From Chryseobacterium viscerum (GTDB lineage Bacteria > Bacteroidota > Bacteroidia > Flavobacteriales > Weeksellaceae): a DNA stretch of 64,000 nucleotides. The translations under genes were made by a program, and so were the position numbers. The stretch spans positions 372,001 to 436,000 of the forward strand of contig NZ_PPEG02000004.1 in NCBI RefSeq assembly GCF_002899945.2. The letters run 5' to 3'. Position 1 is the stretch's first letter. Every line of letters starts with the position of its first letter. The notes below the pieces were generated by a model. It was not told the DNA's origin. It made no database searches and saw only the letters and a list, made by a program, of their open reading frames with translations. Shown here in pieces: positions 25,237 to 32,256 of this stretch.

Positions 25237-26865
25237 TTATATTTTTAAAAAGTTGATGATCGACTTATTGAGTATGTCCGGTTTTTCAAACGGAACATAA
25301 TGAGACGCATCGGGAACAATCAATAGCTTTGAGTTGGGAATACTGCTATTGATCAATTTTGTATGGTCTTCCTTGATCACATCATTGCTTCCTGCGATAA
25401 CCAAAACAGGGTTTTTAATTGTTTTTAGCTGCTCTGTTTCTATATGAGGATGCTGAACCATCAGTTTTATTAATCTTTGGTTAGGAGCATCTTTTATTTC
25501 TAGCTGTTTTTTGAAGATATCCAGGGTTTTAGGCTCTATGCCTTCAGGATTGGTATTCGCTCCAATAACGATCAGCTTATTAACTAAATCAGGATGATTA
25601 ATGGTAAATAACAAACCTGTAATTCCACCGTCGCTCCATCCTACGATATTGAATTTGTTGATATTAAGTTCTTTTGTTACGGCTAATAAATCCTCAGAAA
25701 ACTCTTCATAGGTATAATCCTCTGTGGAAAGATCTGTACTTCTTCCTTGTCCTCTTGTATCCAATACAATCACTTTGAATTGCTTGGCCAAATCAGGAAT
25801 CTGGTTATAGAAATCTGATATACTGCCATTGTTCCCATGAAGCAGGACAAGTGGTTCTCCGCTTCCATATTCTTCATAATATATTTTAGCATTCTTGAGG
25901 TCAATATATTTTCCGGATTTATTTTTTCCATAAACAGTTTTCTTGGCCTTCTCTTTATTTTGATAATAATCCATCAGCATCTTATCCTCAGGGCTGTTGT
26001 CTGTTGGGCCTACATTATTAGAAACGCTTTCCTTTTTATCCTTCATATAATTAATATCAATATTGGAGATAAAGCTTCCTCCGCCGGCTTCCCATTTTCC
26101 CTGACTTTGATAACGGAACAGCAAGTCATTGGACAATGTTTTTTTTGCAGAGATTCCAAATACGAAATCTATATTATCCTGGGGTACATTTTCTACAAGC
26201 TGTAAGGTAATCGCCAGCTGGTCCAGGTCGTTATAAATGAGTTTATATTTTTCCAGATCAATGGTTTGCCAGCCTGTAGTATTGGTTTTAAATATTATAT
26301 TTTCCTGAAGGAGAGATTCATCGGGTAAATTATTTTTTACAGAATATATATTGAGCTTTAAAGTAATTTCTTTGAATTTAGAGCTCGGAATAATGAAAAA
26401 ATTATAGCTGTTAAGCTTAGTCCACTTATAAATGTTGAATATTTGTCCCTGTTCAATGGTAGGAACATTTTGATCAAACATTTTAGAAAAAGTGAGCATG
26501 GGCCTGCTTTTAGCCCCCAGAACGTCTTTCTTTGTTTTTTTTCCGGTTATATTAATTTCCTGAATAGCATTGGTCTTTTTGCTTAACTTGATATTGGCAT
26601 CTGTGGTTATTCCTTGCAGGGTAACCTTTTTATCTTCATAACCATTGGATTCAAAAATGATAAAATCACTTTTTTTTGCATTTTCAGGGATTTCTATTGA
26701 ATAGTTACCATTGATATCTGTAATTGTACTTGTATTTATATTCTCCAAGCTTACTGAGCAGTAAGAAACAACTTCATTATTTTCATTGACAACCTTCCCT
26801 GATATTTTTTGTGAATAAATACTTATACTAAGCAAGAGAGTACTTAGTACCAATACAATTTTCAT
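25237..26865 (-). CDS. Secreted alpha/beta hydrolase with CarboxypepD_reg-like N-terminal domain
   Basis: 542 residues. Signal peptide 1-18; residues 20-95 are a carboxypeptidase-regulatory-like beta domain (ISGKVVNENNEVVSYCSVSL, ITDINGNYSIEIP), usual at the N-terminus of Bacteroidota outer-surface proteins. Residues ~110-280 are unrecognised. Residues ~318-542 are an alpha/beta hydrolase: HGN at 343-345 is the oxyanion loop, S411 in GWSDGG the nucleophile, D495 the acid and H522 the base. The gene lies 65 bases upstream of lanA on the same strand with no evident promoter or terminator between, so it may be co-transcribed. Roles in leader removal, export-linked processing or self-protection are possible but unsupported. 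Confidence 0.8.
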   Translation of the reverse strand: MKIVLVLSTLLLSISIYSQKISGKVVNENNEVVSYCSVSLENINTSTITDINGNYSIEIPENAKKSDFIIFESNGYEDKKVTLQGITTDANIKLSKKTNAIQEINITGKKTKKDVLGAKSRPMLTFSKMFDQNVPTIEQGQIFNIYKWTKLNSYNFFIIPSSKFKEITLKLNIYSVKNNLPDESLLQENIIFKTNTTGWQTIDLEKYKLIYNDLDQLAITLQLVENVPQDNIDFVFGISAKKTLSNDLLFRYQSQGKWEAGGGSFISNIDINYMKDKKESVSNNVGPTDNSPEDKMLMDYYQNKEKAKKTVYGKNKSGKYIDLKNAKIYYEEYGSGEPLVLLHGNNGSISDFYNQIPDLAKQFKVIVLDTRGQGRSTDLSTEDYTYEEFSEDLLAVTKELNINKFNIVGWSDGGITGLLFTINHPDLVNKLIVIGANTNPEGIEPKTLDIFKKQLEIKDAPNQRLIKLMVQHPHIETEQLKTIKNPVLVIAGSNDVIKEDHTKLINSSIPNSKLLIVPDASHYVPFEKPDILNKSIINFLKI

Positions 26866-27074
26866 GTTTCAGCTTTTTTGTAAATATATTATTTTATTTC
26901 ATATTAATCACCTGATAAGGAAAAAAATGAAATAAAATATTTATCATATTTATCATTTTTGTTTGTATTTTATGGTTATTTGTGGTTTAAGTGGAAAAAT
27001 ATGTATCAAATTTATATTTAATCTAAAGTTTGACAGAGTGTCTGTTTTTCATATTTTTCACTTGTTCGTGTTTT

Positions 27075-27110
27075 AATAACTCTAATTTTTCCAAAAAAAT
27101 TAGAGTTATT
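27075..27110. terminator. Long terminator-like hairpin
   Basis: AATAACTCTAATTTTT (27075-27090) pairs perfectly with AAAAATTAGAGTTATT (27095-27110), loop CCAA, with a T run on the plus strand and A-rich flank. It separates the acyl-CoA ligase gene (ending at 27137 on the minus strand) from the hydrolase gene. The remaining ~200 bases to 26866 are AT-rich with no gene seen. Confidence 0.65.
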
Positions 27111-27136
27111 GATTTTTTTTTCGAAAAAACGGAGTT

Positions 27137-28765
27137 TTAGCTATGATTTTTTACATTTTCCATCCCTAATTCTCTCATAGAAACTTCCCGCATCTCCACC
27201 TTTCTTATTTTTCCGGAAATAGTCATTGGGAATTCATCTACAAACTTCCAGTATTTCGGGACTTTATAGTGGGCTATTCTTCCTTTGCAGTATTCATGAA
27301 GTTCTTCAACGGTGATGGTAAATCCTTTTCTCACTTTTACCCAGGCCATTACTTCTTCCCCGTATTTTTCACTCGGGACTCCAATGATCTGAACATCCAG
27401 GATGTTGGTATATGTATATAAAAAATCTTCAATTTCTTTGGGCGAAATATTTTCTCCACCGCGGATGATGAGGTCTTTTATTCTTCCGGAAATAGTAATA
27501 TAGCCATCTTCGTCCATTACGGCCATGTCTCCGGTATGCATCCAGCGGGCATCATCCAGTACTTTTTTCGTATTTTCAGGATCATTCCAGTATTTCAGCA
27601 TCACAGAATAACCTCTTGTGCAAAGCTCACCATGCTCCCCGCGCTTCAGGGTTCTGCCATTTTCATCAATGATTTTGATTTCAAGATGATCCTGAACGGT
27701 TCCTACAGTGCCCACCTGCTTTTCCAATGGTGTTCCTATTAAAGTTTGAGTAGATACGGGTGAAGTTTCCGTCATTCCGTAGCAAATGCTCATTTCTTTA
27801 ATATTCATAAGGTTCTCCACCTTTTTCATGATTTCCGGCGGACATACTGAGCCAGCCATAACTCCCGTTCTTAAGCTTGAAAAATCATACTTTTCAAAAT
27901 CTTTTATCGCCAGTTCAGCAATAAACATAGTAGGTACCCCATACAAAGAGGTGCATTTTTCGTCCGAAACGGCTTTTAAGGTAATGTCGGGATCAAAACT
28001 GTCGTTGGGAATAACCATGCAGGCTCCATGTGCGGTACAGCACATATTTCCGATAATCATACCAAAGCAATGATAAAAAGGAACAGGAATACAGACACGG
28101 TCTTTTTCAGTATATTTTAGTCTGATACCAATGAAATATCCATTATTTAAAATATTATGGTGGGAAAGAGTTACTCCTTTTGGAAAGCCAGTAGTTCCTG
28201 AAGTATATTGAATGTTGACAGGATCGTCAAACTGTACATGTTCTTCAAAGCTGTGAAGGAATTCATCTGAAATATCCTGTCCGTTATTGACAAACTCTTC
28301 CCAGTTTTCATCAAAAAATATTTCATGTTCGAGGGAGGGGCATACTTCTTTAGCATACTCCACCATTTCTTTGTAGTTACTGGTTTTGAAGCTTAAAGAA
28401 GAAAAAATAAAACGAATTTCAGATTGATTAAGAACATACGTCAGTTCATGGGTTCTGTAGGCCGGATTGATATTCACTAAAATAGTTCCTATCCTCGCGG
28501 TGGCATACTGCAGAAGTACCCATTCATATCGGTTGGAAGACCATATTCCGATTCTGTCACCCGCTTTTGCTCCTAAAAGCAATAAAGCCTTTGCAACAGC
28601 TGTTGTTTGATTGTAAAATTCTTGGTAAGTAGCTCTGTAATTCTGATGAACACAGACTAATGCTTCCTGGTGGGGGTATTTTTCGACAGTCCTTTTAAGA
28701 TTGGCTCCAATGGTCTGTCCTAATAATGGAACCTCAGAAGTTCCATAAACATAAGATAAGGGCAT
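27137..28765 (-). CDS. Acyl-CoA synthetase (AMP-binding family)
   Basis: 542 residues of the ANL superfamily. The P-loop-like motif YTSGTTGFPKGVTLSHHN (about residue 187) and the late motif YGMTETSPVS bind ATP. WMHTGDMAVMDEDGYITISG, then GRIKDLIIRGGENISPKEIE, form the hinge and the region before the C-terminal lid with the catalytic Lys near SGKIRKVEMR. Such enzymes activate fatty acids to acyl-CoA via acyl-AMP. The medium- or long-chain substrate is not determinable, but the close fit to FadD-like/AMP-dependent ligases of Flavobacteria suggests lipid catabolism. The gene is monocistronic. Confidence 0.93.
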   Translation of the reverse strand: MPLSYVYGTSEVPLLGQTIGANLKRTVEKYPHQEALVCVHQNYRATYQEFYNQTTAVAKALLLLGAKAGDRIGIWSSNRYEWVLLQYATARIGTILVNINPAYRTHELTYVLNQSEIRFIFSSLSFKTSNYKEMVEYAKEVCPSLEHEIFFDENWEEFVNNGQDISDEFLHSFEEHVQFDDPVNIQYTSGTTGFPKGVTLSHHNILNNGYFIGIRLKYTEKDRVCIPVPFYHCFGMIIGNMCCTAHGACMVIPNDSFDPDITLKAVSDEKCTSLYGVPTMFIAELAIKDFEKYDFSSLRTGVMAGSVCPPEIMKKVENLMNIKEMSICYGMTETSPVSTQTLIGTPLEKQVGTVGTVQDHLEIKIIDENGRTLKRGEHGELCTRGYSVMLKYWNDPENTKKVLDDARWMHTGDMAVMDEDGYITISGRIKDLIIRGGENISPKEIEDFLYTYTNILDVQIIGVPSEKYGEEVMAWVKVRKGFTITVEELHEYCKGRIAHYKVPKYWKFVDEFPMTISGKIRKVEMREVSMRELGMENVKNHS

Positions 28766-28823
28766 AGTTTAAGATTTGGTGGGCTAAAATTAATAATTAT
28801 ATCCCGAACTATGCCTATGAATA

Positions 28824-29498
28824 TTAACTTTCCTGAGAATCTATCTCTTTAAGTTGTTTTAAATTTTTATCAAGCTTTTTAATAATGGTACCATATACAA
28901 GCCGGTAATATAACCAGATCATGGATATAGCCAATAAGGTACTCACCACTATGCCTACGATAATAATGGTAAGATTAGAGCTGGTAGGCTGTATGTTCTG
29001 AGCATTCAATGTATAGAAGATGAAAGCCGACAATACGAAGGTAAAGGCAATCAATAATACAATACTGATGAGGATAAATGCATTGACGGTTGTTTTGAAC
29101 TTAATAATTCGGGTGATAAGTCCCTTGAGGTTTTCCTCAATCTTTATTCTGCGATAATTCTGATAAAATTTTAGAACAAAATAAGCGGTGATCAACAAGC
29201 TTAAAACTTTTATCGCCAAATAAACATGACCGAAGTTGTTTTCTACTTCAGGTGCTTCCTGTGCTCCCAGTCTTTCCAGCATTTTACGGAAACTTTCAGA
29301 TTCCTCTTCCTGAAAAAAGTAAAACAGACCCAATACAGAAAAGAACAGGAATTCTACAACGCTGATCCAGAAAATGTACTTGATGTAGTTGCGTGACTTT
29401 CTATTCAACATCTGGAGGATCTCCTTGTTGTCATATTTGGGCTGAACAGCTTGTTCCTGCCAGGTTTTCTTAAAGCTATCTAAATCAAATTCAGGCAT
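28824..29498 (-). CDS. Membrane protein paired with ECF sigma factor, probable anti-sigma factor
   Basis: 224 residues with four hydrophobic helices: YIFWISVVEFLFFSVLGLFY, VYLAIKVLSLLITAYFVL, VNAFILISIVLLIAFTFVLS and IIIVGIVVSTLLAISMIWLYY. The N-terminus (EFDLDSFKKTWQEQ) is cytoplasmic and may hold the sigma-binding part. The start overlaps the stop of the upstream sigma-factor gene by eight bases, the usual coupling of sigma and anti-sigma genes. It does not show the short zinc-binding ZAS motif (HxxxCxxC) of many anti-sigma factors, so the role is inferred from position only. Confidence 0.6.
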   Translation of the reverse strand: MPEFDLDSFKKTWQEQAVQPKYDNKEILQMLNRKSRNYIKYIFWISVVEFLFFSVLGLFYFFQEEESESFRKMLERLGAQEAPEVENNFGHVYLAIKVLSLLITAYFVLKFYQNYRRIKIEENLKGLITRIIKFKTTVNAFILISIVLLIAFTFVLSAFIFYTLNAQNIQPTSSNLTIIIVGIVVSTLLAISMIWLYYRLVYGTIIKKLDKNLKQLKEIDSQES

Positions 29499-29982
29499 AT
29501 TTTTCCATCTGTTCTTTAAGGGTTTTCTTTAATCTGTTCATTTTCACGCGTGCATTGACTTCAGTGATTCCGAGGTTTTCTGCAATATCCTTGTAAGGCA
29601 GATCATCAAGATACATCGTGACAATAGCTCTTTCCACATTAGGGAGAGTCTTGATTACAGTATACAAAAGTGATACCTGTTGCTGTTTTTCATCATCATC
29701 TTCCACAAAATCTTTGTGGTTGATGTCCAGTTCGTTGGTAGGAAGACTTTTGCTTTTTTTTCTAAAGAGGGTAATGGCTGTATTGAGCGCTACACGGTAC
29801 ATCCATGTGGAAATTTTGGAATTTCCTTTAAAGGAATCATAACTTCTCCAGAGCTGTAACACGATTTCCTGAAAAAGATCCTCTTCATCCTCCAGAGAAT
29901 TGGTGTACAGACGCGATACTTTGATAATCAGTCCCTGATTATCCTTGATAAGCTGCGCAAATTCTTTTTCTCTGGAATCCAT
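29491..29982 (-). CDS. ECF-type RNA polymerase sigma factor
   Basis: 163 residues of the sigma-70 ECF group. Region 2 is in the N-terminal half (EDEEDLFQEIVLQLWRSYDS, then STWMYRVALNTAITLFRKK, which binds the -10 element). Region 4 is at the C-terminus (LPNVERAIVTMYLDDLPYKD, then IAENLGITEVNARVKMNRL, a helix-turn-helix for the -35 element). It overlaps the membrane protein gene by eight bases. The stimulus is unknown. It is one of the signal-specific sigma factors common in Bacteroidota. Confidence 0.93.
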   Translation of the reverse strand: MDSREKEFAQLIKDNQGLIIKVSRLYTNSLEDEEDLFQEIVLQLWRSYDSFKGNSKISTWMYRVALNTAITLFRKKSKSLPTNELDINHKDFVEDDDEKQQQVSLLYTVIKTLPNVERAIVTMYLDDLPYKDIAENLGITEVNARVKMNRLKKTLKEQMEKYA

Positions 29983-30143
29983 AGATATATAATGGCACGA
30001 AGATAATAATAAAGTGGTAATTGGTGAAAAATATCATTCAAAATCGTGAAAAGATAAAATTGAAAAAAGAAGGATGAGCGAAATTCTGTTCTCCGTGTTC
30101 TGAGCTTCCTTTGCCTCTTCACCTTTTTACCACAGAATTTATG

Positions 30144-30151
30144 TATCTTTG
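30144..30151 (+). promoter_or_regulatory. -7 box of rnpB
   Basis: TATCTTTG is a perfect TAnnTTTG box. The RNase P RNA is expected to begin near 30157, six bases after the last G; this gives an internal ruler for other starts in the window. Confidence 0.7.
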
Positions 30152-30156
30152 CCTCC

Positions 30157-30483
30157 GCGAGAAAATCAGCTTGTTGATTTCCTGTTTTTGCAGGAGGTAG
30201 GAAAGTCCGGACACCATAGAGCAGCAAAGCGGATAACATCCGTCACCCGTGAGGGTAGGACAAGTGCAACAGAAAGCAAGTACAGTTCGGCTGTAGTGAA
30301 ACCAGGTAAACTCTTTGCGGTGCAATGGTAAGTATATCGGTTCTTTTCAGTAATGGAAATAGGGGCGGCTCGTCCTGAAAACCGAGGGGTAATCAGCTCA
30401 AGTCTTGTAGCAATGTAAGGCGTAGATAAATAACAGGCACTTCTTCGGAGGTACAGAATCCGGCTTATAGATTTTCTCGTGAT
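30157..30483 (+). ncRNA. rnpB: RNase P RNA (bacterial class A)
   Basis: The catalytic RNA of RNase P, which removes 5' leaders from pre-tRNAs. The conserved 5' core is at about 30191-30222 (GGAGGTAGGAAAGTCCGGAC, then CCATAGAGCA), with ACAGAAAGCAAGTACAG near 30270 and GTAAACTC near 30306. The conserved 3' core is ACAGAATCCGGCTTATAGA near 30453-30471. The 5' GCGAGAAAATC and 3' GATTTTCTCGT ends pair as helix P1. Strand follows from the order of these cores. Exact ends are estimated from P1. A T run follows at 30482, serving as terminator. Confidence 0.95.
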
Positions 30484-30493
30484 TTTTTTAAAA

Positions 30494-30559
30494 AGAAGGA
30501 AGTTAGAGGCTTGAAGAGTGAAGCTTTTTAAACCTCCACTCTTCAAGCTTCCACCTTCC
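30494..30559. repeat. GAAG/CTTC hairpin element
   Basis: GCTTGAAGAGTG (30509-30520) is perfectly complementary to CACTCTTCAAGC (30537-30548); flanking GAAGGAAG and CTTCCACCTTCC extend it. It lies between rnpB and the PPK2 gene and resembles the element at 9235-9388, so it is probably a dispersed repeat. Confidence 0.6.
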
Positions 30560-30567
30560 ACCACAAT

Positions 30568-31437
30568 TTACTCGTTTTCCAATTGTTTTTTTGCTTCCAA
30601 TAATTCCTGTTGGTCTTTATCAGAAAGGGTAGGATATTTAAGATTCATTTTTTCAAGGGTATCAATGATGATCTGTATAGCAGCAACTCTTGCAAACCAT
30701 TTATTGTCAGCAGGAAGTACATACCATGGGGCATGATCCTTGGATGTTTCATTGATCGCGGTTTCATAGGCTTCCATGTAGTGATCAAATAATTCTCTTT
30801 CCGGAAGATCGGCCGCAGAGAATTTCCAGTTTTTTTCCTGTTCATTGATTCTGTCCAGAAGTCTTTTTTTCTGCTCGTCTTTAGAAACATTTAAAAATAT
30901 TTTTACGACAGTTGTTCCATTCTGAGCAAGATGTTTTTCAAAATTCCGGATACTTTCATATCTGTTTTCCCAGAACTTATTATCAAAGTCTTTTACAGAA
31001 GACCATGTTTTTTCACTTAAATTATATTCTGGATGTACTTTGCAGACCAAAACACTCTCATAATGTGAACGGTTGAAAATTCCAATCATTCCTTTCTGAG
31101 GCAATGCGAGATAATGTCTCCATAAAAAATCATGGGAATATTCTTTAGAACTTGGTGTTTTAAAGCTGGTCACATTACACCCTTGTGGATTTACCCCTCC
31201 GAAAACATGTTCTATCATACTGTCTTTTCCGGCGGCATCCATAGCCTGTAATACAACCAGAAGAGACTGGCTTCCGTCTGCATATAATCTTTCCTGAAGC
31301 TCACGAAGCTTTTCTTTCTCCTGAATAAGCATTTGTCCCCCTTCTTCTTTGGTGAGTTTTCCTTTATATGAGGTTGATGTTTTTTTGATGGAAAATTTTC
31401 CGTTTACCTTAAAGTCATCTGAGAAATTGGTGTCCAT
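30568..31437 (-). CDS. Polyphosphate kinase 2 family protein
   Basis: 289 residues, a single PPK2 domain. The Walker A-like loop is QAMDAAGKDS (about residues 65-74), followed by the lid/substrate-binding stretch HVFGGVNPQGCNVTSFKTPS and the Walker B region GMIGIFNRSHYESVLVCKVH. PPK2 enzymes transfer phosphate between polyphosphate and nucleotides (class I: NDP to NTP; class II: NMP to NDP; class III: both). The sequence opening with basic TYKG-like motif and the lack of a fused second domain point to class I or III; I cannot separate them. It is cytosolic and monocistronic. Confidence 0.9.
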   Translation of the reverse strand: MDTNFSDDFKVNGKFSIKKTSTSYKGKLTKEEGGQMLIQEKEKLRELQERLYADGSQSLLVVLQAMDAAGKDSMIEHVFGGVNPQGCNVTSFKTPSSKEYSHDFLWRHYLALPQKGMIGIFNRSHYESVLVCKVHPEYNLSEKTWSSVKDFDNKFWENRYESIRNFEKHLAQNGTTVVKIFLNVSKDEQKKRLLDRINEQEKNWKFSAADLPERELFDHYMEAYETAINETSKDHAPWYVLPADNKWFARVAAIQIIIDTLEKMNLKYPTLSDKDQQELLEAKKQLENE

Positions 31438-31477
31438 ATATTTTTAAGATTAAAAATTAAAAAAATGCAGTTATTAA

Positions 31478-31548
31478 ATTCAATAGGGGTGGGCTTTAGC
31501 CCCGCCTTCAAAATATATAAATATTCATAGGGCTTCAGCCAAAACTTA
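31478..31548. repeat. GGGCTTTAGCCC repeat, copy 1
   Basis: A ~71-base element: a GGGCTTTAGCCC palindrome, a ~25-base AT-rich spacer, then a half-palindrome GGGCTTCAGCC followed by AAAACTTA. The same arrangement recurs at 45833-45901. It lies between the PPK2 and DUF1573 genes, away from any transposase, and probably is a mobile or REP-like repeat. Confidence 0.7.
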
Positions 31549-31619
31549 ATAGAAATTTTCTGACATCTGCTGCCTATTTTCTATCACCTGCTACCTAATG
31601 AAACATAAATGTAATAAAA

Positions 31620-31643
31620 AAACCGCCTCTATTGAGACGGTTT
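31620..31643 (-). terminator. Terminator of the DUF1573 gene
   Basis: AAACCGCCTC pairs with GAGACGGTTT (one mismatch), loop TATT. On the minus strand it is followed by a T run, 21 bases after the stop codon at 31664. Confidence 0.75.
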
Positions 31644-31663
31644 CTTTATTTTTTGAGTAGAGA

Positions 31664-32128
31664 TTAATTTGCAGCAGCCTTTTTAGCTAGTTTTGCAGCT
31701 TTTTTCTCAGCTTTTGCAGCTTCTTTCTGCTCAGCAGGAGTCAATACTTTTGGCTCAGGAGCGTTAGCGTCTACGTTACCTTTGATGTAAATTACACTTC
31801 TGTTATTTGCAGGGTCGTTAGAGAAAACCTCAATCATTTTGTTGAAAGGGCCAGGGATAGCAGTGTTGTATCCAACCTTGATCTTAGCGGATTTACCCGG
31901 CATAATAGGATCTTGGCTGAATTCAGGAGTTGTACATCCACAAGAAGGCTTTACATTTGAAAGAATCAATGGTTTGTCACCAGAATTCGTTACCGTAAAA
32001 AATCTTGTACCGTCAGCGTTAGGCTTAAGATTTCCATAATCGAAAGTCGTTTTATCAAATGTAATTGTTTGTGCAGATGCTAGAGCAAATGTCCCGAATA
32101 ATGCAATTCCTGCAATTAGTTTTTTCAT
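31664..32128 (-). CDS. Secreted DUF1573 domain protein
   Basis: 154 residues. Signal peptide ~1-19 (MKKLIAGIALFGTFALASAQ). Residues ~25-115 are a DUF1573 Ig-like domain: FDYGNLKPNADGTRFFTVTN, KPLILSNVKPSCGCTTPEFS with the conserved CGC, then a PGKSAKIKVGYNT strand. The tail is Ala/Lys-rich (AEQKEAAKAEKKAAKLAKKA), possibly for binding a surface or wall. Such proteins are abundant in Flavobacteria; function is unknown. The start at 32128 is favoured because the in-frame start at 32173 would overlap its own promoter box (TAACTTTG on the minus strand). Confidence 0.9.
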   Translation of the reverse strand: MKKLIAGIALFGTFALASAQTITFDKTTFDYGNLKPNADGTRFFTVTNSGDKPLILSNVKPSCGCTTPEFSQDPIMPGKSAKIKVGYNTAIPGPFNKMIEVFSNDPANNRSVIYIKGNVDANAPEPKVLTPAEQKEAAKAEKKAAKLAKKAAAN

Positions 32129-32170
32129 ATTCTTGAATGTTAATACGTTTGTTAGATAAATTTTGCGAAA

Positions 32171-32178
32171 CAAAGTTA
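32171..32178 (-). promoter_or_regulatory. -7 box of the DUF1573 gene
   Basis: TAACTTTG on the minus strand is a perfect TAnnTTTG box, with RNA expected to start near 32165, 37 bases before the ATG at 32128. It is divergent from the valS promoter box at 32221-32228. Confidence 0.6.
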
Positions 32179-32220
32179 AAAATTATTTTAATTCATGCTT
32201 AAAAATTTTTTTCTTTAGAC

Positions 32221-32228
32221 TATTTTTG
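32221..32228 (+). promoter_or_regulatory. -7 box of valS
   Basis: TATTTTTG matches TAnnTTTG. RNA should start near 32234, so a TTG start at 32233 is unlikely and the ATG at 32257 is the better start. Confidence 0.6.
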
Positions 32229-32256
32229 CAAATTGCAAGCCAAAGAAATAGAATTT

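Noticed and set aside
30166..30564. 132-codon minus-strand frame over RNase P RNA
   Set aside because: The region is the conserved RNase P RNA on the plus strand; the frame is chance.
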